A stretch of DNA of 64,000 bases from Ariolimax columbianus (GCA_036924085.1 JAVGWX010000013.1:44610675-44674674), one strand, 5' to 3'; counted from the first letter of the stretch, positions 10,375 through 21,246 are shown. A program made the numbers and translations. Notes: generated from the letters alone by a model not told the origin.

Positions 10375-10612
10375 ATTTTTTTTCTTCCTCTTATTTCTCT
10401 ATTCTCCTAGACGGTGTGCATTGCACTATGTTTTTATTTTGCACATGTCGGCCCAGTGCATCCGACTTCGGCATGCATTTTATGTAAGAGTCTGCTTCCT
10501 CCTGCATTTTCTAAGGGTTTGTTTCACCAGGGTGACGGCCGGTGTTGTGATGGGGAGCAAACCCAGCACCTGCGGATTGGAAGCCGTGTCACTTAACCAC
10601 TAGACCATGCCA
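10375..10612 (-). repeat. tRNA-derived SINE (family E)
   Basis: On the minus strand the head GGTCTAGTGGTTAAGTG resembles an A box. The B-box position reads GGTTTGCTCC here and GGTTCGATCC in the second copy at 60514-60785. The body, with GTGCATCCGACTT and the CTGCTTCCTCCTGCATTTTC stretch on the plus strand, is shared by both copies. Confidence 0.75.
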
Positions 10613-11306
10613 TCTTCACATATACCACATGAAAGAAGGTCACAACTTCCCTGGACGCCTAATGACACAAGTTTATGTCAAACTGAAACTCTAGTGCTTC
10701 CACCAACAAAGACATGATGCATCAGATGTCATTTATTTTCTTAAATACTATTTTTTGCATGGGTTAGGCTATTTTTGTTATTTCTGGGCTGCATCCTCTG
10801 TGTGATATTGTTTTCAAGTCCTCTGGCTATCTCCATATACTGACTCGCTTTGATTAATGTCTCATTTACTTTCAGGCTGCCATGTGGAGAAGATGTTTCT
10901 CAGAGTAACTACCACTTCTGCTATCTGGCTGAGAACCATCATCTCTTGTTTTGTTTAATTCTTTTCATTTAATTTTTTCGTAACTTTAATTCGAAGAGGA
11001 TTAGTTTTAAAATTTGTTTGTAGTTTCAAGAGAGAAGGAAAAAAACAAAACAAAAAATCAAAAGACTGAGAACTCAGTTTAAAAATCAATATTCCATTAC
11101 CGATGTGTTCTCAGAGGGGACAAGAGTAGCAACACGTCCAGGCTGGGGAACACAAAAGGCACAGCTCATTTAATAAGTGCTGGTAGAACAATCAGAAAAC
11201 AGGTTAAAGATGATGATGAATGATGATTTTACCCACAGGGATTCTAATGCAATTTCTTGGGAAGAATAGGATAAGATTAAAGCACCCTGTGTGAGTTGAC
11301 GAGTTG
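10613..11306. other. unassigned intronic DNA
   Basis: AT-rich sequence in the CHAC intron. I see no coding motif, repeat partner or RNA gene in it. Confidence 0.35.
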
Positions 11307-11881
11307 GATGGTTGTGGTGTGAGTCGCTGAGCGTGACGTAAGATGGTTGTGGTGTGAGTCGCTGAGCGTGACGTAAGATGGTTGTGGTGTGAGTCGCTGA
11401 GCGTGACGTAGGATGGTTGTGGTGTGAGTCGCTGAGCGTGACGTAGGATGGTTGTGGTGTGAGTCGCTGAGCGTGACGTAGGATGGTTGTGGTGTGAGTC
11501 GCTGAGCGTGATGTAGGATGGTTGTGGTGTGAGTTGTTGAGCGTGACATAGGATGGTTGTGGTGTGAGTTGTTGAGTGTGACGTAGGATGGTTGTGGTGT
11601 GAGTCGCTGAGCGTGACGTAGGATGGTTGTGGTGTGAGTCGCTGAGCGTGACGTAGGATGGTTGTGGTGTGAGTTGTTGAGCGTGACATAGAATGGTTGT
11701 GGTGTGAGTTGTTGAGTGTGACGTAGGATGGTTGTGGTGTGAGTCGTTGAGCGTGACATAGGATGGTTGTGGTATAGTGTGAGTCATCAATCATGAGGTA
11801 GGATGGTTGTGGCATAGTATGAGTCATCAATCATAACTTAGGATGGTTGTGGTATAGTACGAATCATCGATCATAACTTCG
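11307..11881. repeat. minisatellite, 35-bp unit, 16 copies
   Basis: Units start with GATGGTTGTGG at 11307 and then every 35 bp to 11762. The last two units are 40 bp (starts 11802 and 11842). Internal variants GAGTCGCTGAGCG and GAGTTGTTGAGCG are interspersed. The long open frames across it are a by-product of a stop-free unit, not genes. Confidence 0.95.
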
Positions 11882-11984
11882 GGAAATGTCCCGAAGCATA
11901 CTAAGAAGGTGGACCTTGGCTCTCTTCACTTTATTACATTGAAAGGCTTCTCTACACAAAAAACGATGCCTATTACCAGTTGAA

Positions 11985-12288
11985 CAGAAGAGAGCAGGTC
12001 GTGGTCTTCAGACTTCGCACTGGCCACAATAGACTGAGGTACCACCTATTCAACAAATTGAAGATAGGTGGCACTGACAAATGCATGTGCGGTACTGGGA
12101 AAATAACCGATGAACATCTGCTGCAAAACTGCCCGACATACGAGGATCAGAGAAAGTAGATGTGGCCATCACCAGTGGCAACAGCAGACAAGCTCTATGG
12201 CAGTGTCGACAGTCTCAGGATGACCGCTGCTTTTTTCGAAAAAATAAAGGTTGACGTCTGACAGCGTACGAAGAAGAAGAAGAAAGGC
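11985..12288 (+). mobile_element. RNH-LINE C-terminus with (GAA)n tail
   Basis: The plus-strand frame reads RTGHNRLRYHLFNKLKIGG, CMCGTGKITDEHLLQNC and AAFFEKIKVDV, then a stop and the tail GCGTACGAAGAAGAAGAAG. Only one in-frame stop interrupts the domain. The tail is close to the R1 SINE tail. Confidence 0.8.
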
Positions 12289-12562
12289 TTCTCAGTAGGC
12301 TCTCGTAGATCCGTATCTCATTGTCCAGGCTGCTGTAACATAGTTGTCAGCACAGGGCACAGAAGTGAAGTGAGGTTATGATATGTATGCTGAACCAGAC
12401 ACTGGCATGAGCCTCCGCACCCTTCTGAAAGCTTAAAATACTTTGTCTTCGCAATCCTTGAGGCAGAGATACATAGAACTGCTACAATAGTCATCGCAGA
12501 ATACAAAGACCATGCCAGAGACAATATAGGTCACCTCACAGACTCCTTATGGATTATAAAGG
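12289..12562. other. unassigned intronic DNA
   Basis: A plus-strand frame (about 12430-12550) reads as a smooth peptide with AEIHRTATIVIAEYKDHAR, but I cannot place it in a family. It may be more LINE sequence. Confidence 0.3.
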
Positions 12563-12950
12563 GGGGCTGAGTGGTCACGGGGTAAGATGTCAGTCAGCCT
12601 CTGGTACTGGAGGTCACGGGTTCAAATTATGGTAGATACTTGGATTTTTTTTCACATGGACTTCCCGGTATTTCTCCAGATCTCTGGGTAGTAGAGATCT
12701 GCGCCCAATTTTTCGCACGTTAAAAATCACTCAGTGGAAATCAAAAAGTGTAGGCTTAATGGCTGCTGTCTAGGTAAAATTCAAATTTGTTTAAAAGTCT
12801 ACAGAGTCCAGGATTCTCGCCGGTGCTACGGAGCTCGTGCATTGTACTGAGATTCTACAAAAATACAGAGAAGAACAGAGCGCCTATGGGTTAAACCGTG
12901 TATAATAATGACGTTGATTCTTCAACTAAACTAAAGGTTGCCATAAATCA
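12563..12950 (+). repeat. tRNA-derived SINE (family V), long-tail form
   Basis: The head GGCTGAGTGGTCACGGGG is A-box-like and GGTCACGGGTTCAAATTATGG holds the B-box region. The body has CCAGATCTCTGGGTAGTAG and a CACGTTAAAAATC block, and the 3' part has GTGTATAATAATGACGTTG. The same 3' part ends the copy at 52398-52915. Confidence 0.75.
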
Positions 12951-13344
12951 TAACAACAAACTGCCTATCTGAAATATTCACTAAGACCAGCTACACTATC
13001 AACAATGTGAAAATACTTTGCATTCCTGCCTTGGATATGAGCAGGCAGATGAGCTAGACAAACTGATGAGGGAAAAAAACGTCAAACTGAAGACAGGGAA
13101 ACAAATAGAAAAGTGATGGAAACAGTAACAACCAGCCTCATAGATAAATCATACAGAGACTAACCAGTGTGATATACAACAAAAAAAAAGGAAAATTCCC
13201 ACCATCTCTAGAAAAAAGTATTCTGGTGTAATCACTCATGTACAACATTGTTTCCAGAGTCAACTGCCGTGGCACCCATGCTGCAGAGCTGGAGCATATC
13301 ATGGGTGATGTGGTGTGCTGAACCTTGACTGTTGTCCAGTACAA
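12951..13344 (+). mobile_element. possible LINE RNase H-to-C-terminus remnant
   Basis: The frame LGYEQADELDKLMREKNVK resembles the 'GNEQADELAK' stretch at the end of LINE RNase H domains. The rest is too decayed to follow. This is a weak call. Confidence 0.35.
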
Positions 13345-13465
13345 ATTTAACAGTCAACCTGTAAACTAGCGATACAACGTATTCCATTCTCCGGACTACA
13401 TCCTGCTACTTGCAAAGCCCTGTTCAGGGCTTAGTAGCGGGAGATTGAGAACAAACGAAGAAGAA
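13345..13465 (+). repeat. R1 short-form SINE-like copy
   Basis: The 3' part of R1 with the short-form mark CTTGCAAAGCCCTGTTCAGG, ending GAGAACAAACGAAGAAGAAG. Confidence 0.7.
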
Positions 13466-13568
13466 GATGGAGTGACAGACATGTCTTCATCATGTGTGAT
13501 GGGCGAACATCTTTAGGAGCAAATAGGTGTAAATTATCTTATTAACTTTAACATTTTTCTTCACAAAC

Positions 13569-13703
13569 CTTTCCTGGCACGCCACGATGGTCCTCACTGC
13601 CCTGCCAGAAGCGTCTGGTGTAACCCCGGATGTAGCCAGGAATCTTTCTTTCATATGGAAAATCCACTTTCCAAATCAGGGAACCATAACCAAATACCCA
13701 CAT
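13569..13703 (-). CDS. CHAC2: ChaC-type gamma-glutamylcyclotransferase, first coding exon
   Basis: The exon encodes 45 residues from the ATG at 13703 (minus) to AAG at 13571-13569, followed by the donor GTTTGT. It opens [12 protein letters not shown] and ends in the [14 protein letters not shown] segment. FGYGSL (residues 4-9) is the glycine-rich loop that binds the gamma-glutamyl group, and RRFWQGS..HRG is the second family signature. The start is chosen because CHAC2 proteins begin exactly at this Met. A TTAG at about 13743 could be an acceptor for a 5'UTR exon. The exon ends in phase 0 and the last exon starts in phase 0, so the absent middle exon must be a multiple of 3. About 10.6 kb of repeat-filled intron follows. 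Confidence 0.92.
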
Positions 13704-14150
13704 TCCGGAATTACAGGGTTCTTGAGTGGCACAATCTAATAAAATTAATGATTTGTAAATATCAATAGAATTTGAGTGACTGATGACAGTTAAAACCAAT
13801 AACATGTATCTAAAAATAAAACAAATTTGTGATAGCAAGTTTTTTTTCTGATTCCTGAGAAAATTAGTAATTCCCTATTTGATTCCAGTTTCAAATTTGG
13901 GATATTCTTTCTGAAGCTTTCAGTCAAACCTACAAGTCTCTTCCATACTAGCAAGCTGTTGACCTAAGTGAATGGCAGGGTGTTCAATGCCATAAGTTGG
14001 AATACCTTCTACCTTGGAGGGATTAAACCACAATGTTAGCCACCTCTTTCACACAATGTCGGTGATTCTACTCTCATCTTGTCATATACACTGCCCTGCC
14101 AAAAATCATTTGGGCAACAACACTCAATATCAATTGTTGCTTAAATAAAC
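13704..14150. other. CHAC upstream region, no feature assigned
   Basis: This presumably holds the 5'UTR, or an intron within it, and the promoter of the minus-strand CHAC gene. No TATA box or other motif stands out. Confidence 0.35.
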
Positions 14151-14154
14151 CAAT

Positions 14155-14790
14155 TATGAGGGGTAGTCAGTAGGTAGGTCACAAACATATGAAATAGCTG
14201 AAAAATGGAGTTGACAGTTTCTAAAGGCATCATTAGGTGGCAGCAACATCCAGCTTTGCAATTACTGTACATAGCAAATGCTAGGTGTCACATGCATATG
14301 CGCAGCTCAGATGTAAAATGGCATCTATGCTCACAGTGCTTACAATAAAAAAACAGCATGCGGTTCTGCATTTTTGGAGGGCAAACAGATATTCTGCAAA
14401 AGATATTCATAAGGAAATGCTTCCTGTTTAAGGTGAGAGGCGTTTGTCACCTAAAGTGGTGCAGAATCGAGTCAATTAATTTTGTCAAGGACGCTAAAAA
14501 ATTGCTGATGAATGCCAACATATCGTCCTGTTCAGATTGCAATAGAAGCAAATGTGGGCAGGGTGACATGATTCAAGCTGACAGGCCTGTAATGATAAAC
14601 AGTGTAGCAACTACAATAGAGTGTTCTCATGGTTTTAGCCTACAACATAATGCATGATCCCACCTTGGCGGGAGACATTTTACAAATGACAACGAGATTG
14701 AGTGCAAATGTGGCTGAGACAGAAAATCAAACTTCTATGTTGTATGTTTTGGTGAAGTGACAAAGCGATGGAATAAGTAAGTTTCAAAGT
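14155..14790 (+). mobile_element. mariner-type transposase N-terminus, decayed
   Basis: A frame starting at the ATG at 14318 reads HAVLHFWRANRYSAKDIHKE, MLPV, a stop, then GERRLSPKVVQNRVN. This is the HTH (HTH_48-like) region of mariner/SETMAR-type transposases. Downstream, in another frame, LIQADRPVMINSVATTIECS and AYNIMHD match the second DNA-binding helix region. Several stops and frameshifts are present. The catalytic domain is missing; an R1 SINE starts at 14797. Confidence 0.65.
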
Positions 14791-14796
14791 TGGCGG

Positions 14797-15138
14797 GGGA
14801 TCAAGATGCTGATCAGTGCATGAACTACAGTGGTCAGCGACCCATAGCTGACTGCTAGCGTCAGCGCCTGCAAACCAGAGCTGCCAAGATCCTTCTACGC
14901 ATTTATGCAGTTATCCTGGATAACAGGCAGCAACAGAGCAGACTGGCTGAGGAGAAGAGATTGCAGAGGGAAGGCTAGCCCGGTACTCAAAAATGCCTGC
15001 TGAAGTTGGATGTATTGGACCAAAAGATGCAAATATTGCAGTCAAGTTGTACAACATCCTGCTACAACATCCTGCTACTTACAGAGCCCTTTTCACTGCT
15101 TGGTAGTGGAAGATTGAGAACGAATGAAGAAGAACAAC
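14797..15138 (+). repeat. R1 SINE-like repeat, full-length copy
   Basis: It begins GGGGATCAAGATGCTGATC and ends GAGAACGAATGAAGAAGAAC. A short flanking repeat AAGTTGG (near 14787 and 15139) is consistent with a target-site duplication. Confidence 0.75.
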
Positions 15139-15379
15139 AAGTTGGTGTGAAATTATGTTCAGAAATAAGGAACAACGTATGTGTAATAATAAATGGTTTT
15201 CAAGTCTGTTTCTCATTTGTGACCTACTTACTGACTTGCCCTCATATATGAGGAACTACAGTAAAACTCAATACTAAATTTTGCTTAAATAAAATATACC
15301 AGGGACTGCCATTGCTGTTGGAAGCCACCCATACTAAGTTTATTTAAATCTATACGCGATGTTTCTTTGATAGTGGGTT

Positions 15380-15600
15380 GTAATTACTTTTCTTACATCC
15401 TGAGGTATACTTGAAAAGGCGGATCATGGTCCTTCTGACCGTAGTGCAATGTGAGGCCCCCTCTCCCATGATGAGTATTATAGTGTCAGGCCTGACCTCA
15501 TTAACCAGACTGCTGTGACACAGTCTGTTTCCATGAGTGTGAAGTTGACAAGAGGTAAAGTCTTAACCAGTGTTTCATCTGACCGAGACATGACTCTCCG
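15380..15600 (-). repeat. Repeat C, decayed copy
   Basis: It aligns loosely on the minus strand with the repeat C core (ACATCCTGAGG..., CCTCATTAACCAG, CTGTTTCCATGAG). Many substitutions make it one of the oldest copies here. Confidence 0.45.
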
Positions 15601-16978
15601 CTCACAAAGTACTGCAGTAGAACTGGATACAAATCAGTTAACTTTGGCATTGAGTTTTACTATAATCCCTTGATATTACTTTAAACTAACAAATTTAGTC
15701 TGTAATGTACGTATTTTACGAAAATTAGGATGAAAAACCAAAGAAAAAAGACCTTCCTAACTAAACCGCAGTTTGTCAATCAATAATGAAAAAGGTGCAG
15801 AAATACCTACTCAACTATCTGAATTATGTGGCTCAACGATTAAAAATAAAGTCTTTTTTTCATACAGAAATATAAAAAGTTCAAAAGCTAGCATCATTTT
15901 AATCTTCATTTTGAGTGTGTTTTTAATCAAAACTGTCAAGTTTCGACCTTCATACATTTGTAAGATACGATTATAAATACGTCTAACAGGAAAATAAATA
16001 CCTACATCAGATTGAATGTTTTTACTTAGACTATAATTAGACACACAGGGCAGGCTACAATAATTACAATCTGAAATACAATTAAAATTAATTAGACTAA
16101 AAGTAATAGACATGCATTATGATTATTAATATTATTATAATATTATGCTTAGTCATATTGAACGTAAGGTAGTATGAGAAGATGTTTTGCTTGCCTAATT
16201 TCTCGATCTATTCGTGTGGCCTAGCCGACCTTGTTACAGTCCGTTTTCCGTTTTAGTTGAGTGACCAAATAAACGTTCGGCTCCACATTGAGTAACACTG
16301 TCGCTAGTAGTAGTGTAAGTGGTGAAACTTGATTGCTTTTCTTCATTCTGTGGCTTCTACACTAACAGTTAGTAACACTTCTTGTTTCGATTCTGCACAT
16401 GTCCGATAATAGTTATAATAATACTATACTAACTGTACAATGTACAGTAAAGTGTTACACTTAGTTGACTTAGTAATAGTACTTACTACTTACTTTACTT
16501 AGTTACACACTACACTACACACTTACACTACTAACAGTGACTAACAATATTAATATTTGAATATTACTAACTAACTGTGTTAGTGTACTAACCTGGAACC
16601 TGACTAACCAGTAGGACACTAGTTGGCTTTTACATTATATATCCATTTCACAGAATGTTAGCTGAACTTTAGTTAATGTTTTATTATCCATAGGCTGCTG
16701 CACATCGTTGAAAACATAAATGTAGGATGCAGTGAGAACACCGATCAAGATTTATCACAGATAAAATGTATTTCAGCAAGCGGCCATCGCCTAGACAGTC
16801 TACTAGATTGTTTGTGCTTCCAGGAGTCAATTGTATCAAAATTTAGATTCGAACAAATGAAACAAAACAAACATACAAAGTTGTGTTACTGTTATATTGT
16901 GAAATATCGAATTTTAATAGAGAATCCAAGACACAGGAGAGGAAAATGTCAGTCATTGAAATTAAATGTTTTGTATAG
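15601..16978. other. AT-rich unassigned DNA, partly low complexity
   Basis: No gene or repeat partner was identified. From about 16300 to 16620 the sequence is rich in ACTAACA/TAGTA/TTACTT strings. It looks like single-copy intergenic DNA beyond the 5' end of CHAC. Confidence 0.35.
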
Positions 16979-17475
16979 GCCCGCCCAGGATGCATCACCT
17001 TGCTGAGGTGGTGGTCTGCGTGCCACAATGACCCAGTGAGCTATGCCGGCGGAAACATGTTCCTGGTAGGGCTTCCCATGCCGGACAGGTCACTGGAGAA
17101 GGGCCAGACTAAGAATGGTAGCAGTCGGGTGGTGTTCAAGAGTCCAAGAAGAAAGACCACCTAGGAAACGCTACACAAGGTTCGGGCAGATGGAGCTCGC
17201 AACCCAGGGCTATCATATAGCAAGCCCAAACAAGGAAAAGCCATTCCTAGACCTTAATATATGACCAAAGATTGCTCCAGTTAATGGGGAAAATGACCTC
17301 GTTCATGGGGTATAAATAGGACATCCTCTGCCTCTTCCCTGACAAAGGGCAACTGTCAGGGTGAACGTATGTCATCCCATCAAACCATATATAAACGTGG
17401 TATCAATAAATAACATGCTGTCTTGTGGCCACCAAGCCGGTTGGGGACAGCCAAAGGCTAGGGATGCTAACCTGA
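16979..17475 (+). mobile_element. probable LINE 5' region
   Basis: The text GCATCACCTTGCTGAGGTGG...TGCGTGCCACAATGACCCAG and the later GGCCACCAAGCCGGTTGGGG resemble 5' leader segments of RTE-type LINEs. No endonuclease frame follows; repeat C starts next. Confidence 0.4.
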
Positions 17476-17479
17476 AGAA

Positions 17480-17775
17480 AATCTCGAGCGTGCTGATGTA
17501 GGTGGACGGGGTCCCCCATGCGAGTTATACTATGCTTGGCAACATCTGCGTGACATTCACTGCTACTGGGATTACGTCCATCCTCACTTCTGTAGCCAAG
17601 GCTGCTATGGGAACAACCCGTATCCAGTGAGATCTGCGACTAAGTCGAGGTCTGGGCCTTGGCCAGTTTTTTTTTTCTAACCCTAACATTATCCGATCAG
17701 AATGTTTTTCCTGACCCTGACCAACAGTATCCGATCAATATGTTTTGCATGACCAGACGTTAGTCTTCTCTTCCC
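17480..17775 (-). repeat. Repeat C copy
   Basis: On the minus strand it carries the repeat C order: GACTAACGTCTGGTCATGCAA, a duplicated TGACC/GATCAG block, the central CCTTGGCTACAG region and the distal GCATAGTATAAC region. No clean tail was seen. Confidence 0.65.
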
Positions 17776-17944
17776 TGAGAGATAATACAGTCACTGACCC
17801 AGATGTTATCACAGCAGAGGCATTCAAAGCAGACACCAGCATTCCAATAGGGATATTTACAAATACAATTACTTGGTAAAGTTTGAACAGAGAAGAACAA
17901 CCAGCAGACTGAAAGAAGGGATGTGTAGTCAAGATTGACTTGCT

Positions 17945-18095
17945 TAACTTTATTATGCTAGTTTAGAAGGCTCTACAGAGTCTATATACAACCAGTTTAT
18001 TTCACTCCACGGATATTAAAAGTAACTGTAAGCATACAATCTATTTTTGAATGCATTAACTGACCCTGCCTCCACCACATCATGTGGCAATGAAA
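17945..18095 (-). mobile_element. CR1-like LINE 3' end, truncated
   Basis: This is the conserved CR1 3' block (minus): CTCTACAGAGTCTATATAC... and AATGCATTAACTGACCCTGC on the plus strand, as in the other CR1 copies. Confidence 0.7.
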
Positions 18096-18599
18096 AGTTT
18101 AGTAAAAAAATAAAAAAACATCTTAAAAAACTTTTGAACATTAGCGGAGAATAGTTCAAAACCAACAAGCTAATAAGAGAAATCCCCAACCAGTAATTTG
18201 TTCTACAATGATTAGGAAAAATGCCGCGGCGGACAAACATTATCGGGAATGTGCTTAGCATGAAGAACAACATACTCCCATTACAGGCAGTTATGTGTGC
18301 TCCAGCTGGCAGCAACAAAAAAAGGACGATCATCGGAGAGAGTGAGCTCAACTATATGGTCTAAACAACATAAACTTAGACAAATGGCGTTATTCCGTTC
18401 AAACTGGAGAGCACTTGTTTCTGCCATATGCGACATGTTTGGCGCTCAAAGAACTGTTTTTCTTATTTTCTCTCTGGTCACCTAACACGCAATATGCAAC
18501 AAAAAACACTTGTTAGCGAAAGTCTGCAGTCTGAGTCTGGATGTGATACATGTCATATGTCTCAGAGCAATAAAACAGGATCGACTTTACATTTGCGTT
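18096..18599. other. unassigned, probably LINE-derived
   Basis: No firm motif was found. It precedes a LINE fragment in the same direction and may be the decayed upstream part of that element. Confidence 0.3.
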
Positions 18600-19395
18600 A
18601 AACAGCCTAATCTTATTCTCCGCGCACCTCTAATCAGTGGACAGCTTGACCTTGGCAGTACTCTTTTCAGGAAAACTACGATTGATTCTGAGATCAGTAA
18701 CAGAATCTCCAAGGCCAGTGCTACCAATGAGAGTGCTGCGCAACTGTGTTTAGACTCGGAGGGGTCTTAGTGTTGATACAAAACTTTAGTCTACCGAGCC
18801 GTATTGTTCCCCACTCTTATGTATCCAGTGAGACGTGGACTGTGTGCAGCAGGCATGCTAGGAAAATAAATCACTTTCATACAATCTGCCTCTGCAGATT
18901 GTTCAAAATACAATGGCAGATCCTCATGAAGGCAAAAATACCAAGCATCCACACAATGTTGCAGAAAACTAAGATTAGATGGGCCGGCTACGTCGTGCGA
19001 ATGTCAGACAACCGCGTCCCCAAACAACTAATGTATGGTGACTAGAAAGATGGCCACACGTCTGGTCAGTGGGCAAAAGACTCCCTCAAAGTATCTCTGA
19101 CACGCTTAAACATCGACGAAAACTCACGGGAATGCCTCGCACAGGACCGCAAGGTATAGCGTAGAACCACCATCAGAGGCCACCTCCATTGCTGAGAAAC
19201 GCCGGACCTCCGAAGCACAGAAAAAACGCACTTTACGAAAAGGCAAAACAACTGAAACGCGCATGTCCAATTCTGATCTTAAATGATACACATACAAGGG
19301 GGTTTCCGTTCCTATACAGCCTATCCGGACTGAGAGCGAGGTGCAACAGAACATGTCTGATTGATGTTGTCATCGTCGCTTGCAATGGGCGGCTA
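18600..19395 (+). mobile_element. RIGL-LINE RT C-terminal half
   Basis: Plus-strand frames read GSTLFRKTTIDSEISNRIS, SETWTVCSRHARKINHFHT, CLCRLFKIQWQ, KIRWAGYVVRMSDNRVPKQL and, further on, an RK-rich tail ending in ATTATTCATCATCATTCATT. These are the thumb and post-RT blocks of a non-LTR retrotransposon. It meets the minus-strand LINE at 19396 tail to tail. Confidence 0.8.
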
Positions 19396-20095
19396 TTATT
19401 CATCATCATTCATTAACTCTTTCCGTCTTGTCAGACGATAATAATTGTGCTTTGAAAAGGTATGCAAGTACAGTCCATGACGGTAACGAGTGTGACTCGC
19501 AAGACCAATCCGGACAAAGAAGCATCTTTCACAGTGTGTGCAAGAAAAATCAGGACCGTTTGCGGCATCGCATAGTGTGGCGTGTCTTCTCAAACTCTGA
19601 GTCTTCAGCCTATCAGCAATCAGTATCTCCTTTGTCTGTATTCCATGCTTAATCCTGCTCCTTCATGTAACACGATTCACGGCGTCCTGTTCCCATGATT
19701 CCAAAGTATTATTCTCCGCGGAGAATGCTGCCGAGTCCCATGTTTGGTGTAGACAGTTGAAAGCAAAGCTGTCCTTGTTAATCATGGCGTTACCATCTAG
19801 ATAGGTTCCCAAATAAGTAAAATTTGGCACTTCTTCAAGTATCTGTCCACTAATCGTTATTGGCTCTCTTGGTTTAACAAAAAAATATTCTCACCTCCTT
19901 TGTTTTGCTGGCAGCCATATGCAATCCCACCTTTCCTGCTTTAAATGCTAGCCTGTCTGTCTTTCTTTGTTTGTCCTGCTGCTTATGCGACAACATATAC
20001 GTAACATCTGCAAAATCGAAGTCTTTCAGTTGCCTATCAAACATCCCCTGTATTCCTGTGTTTTTACCCTCTGTTGTATACCGCATTGTCCACGA
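19396..20095 (-). mobile_element. RIGL-LINE, RT fragment plus C2H2 tail
   Basis: On the minus strand 20086-19874 holds an RT palm piece, TEGKNTGIQGMFDRQLKDFD then FADV (FADD with one Asp lost). It continues with PNFTYLGTYLDG (about 19820). The protein end at 19593-19396 has the zinc finger FSCTHCERCFFVRIGLASH..H. The RT thumb between these parts is missing, so this is an internally deleted copy. Confidence 0.75.
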
Positions 20096-20237
20096 CTACG
20101 AGAAAGGTTGTTGAAGAAAGTATTCATCCCTGTCTGACCATAGTTTGGAATGTAAATGGGTCAGACAATTTGTCTTTGTGGAATATTCTACATGTGGCCT
20201 CTCTTTAGAAATCTTGTATAATTCTTACAAATGTACT

Positions 20238-20592
20238 TGGACGGAAGACTAACTACTGGTCAGGCAAAATATATTGATCAGACATGTTAGTCAGGTTCAG
20301 ACAAAACATACTGGACAAGACCCTCACCGCGGCTTCCTCGTAGCCCTTCCCGGAAATGGGCTGTTTTCATGGCAGCCTGGCTAACAAGGCGAGGGATTGA
20401 CGTGATCCCCATAGTAGTGAGCGACACGCAGATGAAGCCAAGCATGTTGAAACCGCTTGGAGGACCCCGACCCACCTTCATCAGCACGATCTGGATGTGA
20501 AGGAAACTACTGCAAACCCGCCACTTAACGCCTTTTTCGGGGCGCACAAAAGAGTAACCTACTCATTGTGGTCATTCGCAAACAACAACAAT
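20238..20592 (+). repeat. Repeat C, near full-length
   Basis: It runs from GGAAGACTAACTACTGGTCA to the end TTCGCAAACAACAACAA. The internal hallmark blocks are all present: GACCCTCACC, GGCTGTTTTCATGGCAGCC, GCATGTTGAAACCGC and the CTTAACGCCTTTTTCGGGGC stretch. Confidence 0.8.
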
Positions 20593-21060
20593 ATACATGT
20601 ATCCGGTACTCCACAATTCTTGAATATGTCCAAAATTGATGTTCGATCTATAATATCAATTACCTTTCCAAAATATGTTAAAATTCATATACATAAGTGT
20701 CTGCCACTCATTAGATTGTTATTTGATATCCCTAGGGCCTCAGTGATTAATTGATTATCTATGGATACCTTACAAGACGTCACTGTGACTCAGACAAGTG
20801 ACTATGCACAACCAAGAATTTAAATAATCCATTAGACCAAATGATGGCGGAGGAGGAAAAGCAGGGGAAGCTCTCTGTAAATGTAGTCCCCCCCCCCCCC
20901 CGTCCCCCCCCCCCCCAAAAAAAAAGGCACTGTCGTCGGGGATACAACGTTAGGAACTTATTTGTATTAGGTGTCAGCTTTTCCCGAGAAAGGAGTGATC
21001 ACTTCTCTTTTTTTCGCCACCTTCAATCAGCACGTCAGCATCCATTTACAATTTGGGGTA
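20593..21060. other. unassigned; includes a poly-C tract
   Basis: No coding or repeat match. Two C runs (14 and 13) separated by GT lie at 20888-20916, followed by an A run. Confidence 0.5.
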
Positions 21061-21061
21061 G

Positions 21062-21246
21062 ACTAGGGTGTGTCACTCTTCACTCATAGCCATGTCAGTC
21101 TTTGCAGACCATGCGCGTGGCATCCTGTGTGTCACTCATCACTCATAGGCATGTCAGTCTTTGTAGACCATGCGCGTGGCATCCTGTGTGTCGTTCATCA
21201 CTCATAGGCGTCTCAGTCTTTGCAGACCATGCGCGTGGCATACTGT
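21062..21246. repeat. 60-bp tandem repeat, 3 copies
   Basis: The unit contains TCACTCATAGGCATGTCAG then TCTTTGCAGACCATGCGCGTGG with CATCCTGTGTG. The second and third copies differ by a few substitutions. Confidence 0.85.

Noticed and set aside
11170..11830. Three overlapping open frames of 160-208 codons on the minus strand with His/Thr/Ser-rich repeats
   Set aside because: All three frames of a 35-bp minisatellite are stop-free. The period is not a multiple of 3, so each frame cycles through the same peptides. No start context, domain or splice site is present.
13100..13150. Candidate CHAC middle exon (minus strand, LVVTV-like peptide)
   Set aside because: There is no acceptable GT donor after 30-36 nt and the peptide match is only five residues. 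It is probably chance.
14096..14130. Possible Tc1-like terminus (TA then CACTGCCCTGCC)
   Set aside because: No matching inverted end was found downstream, and one short motif is not enough.
15773..16113. Opposing open frames of 67 and 100 codons
   Set aside because: AT-rich DNA with no recognisable domain and no repeat partner.
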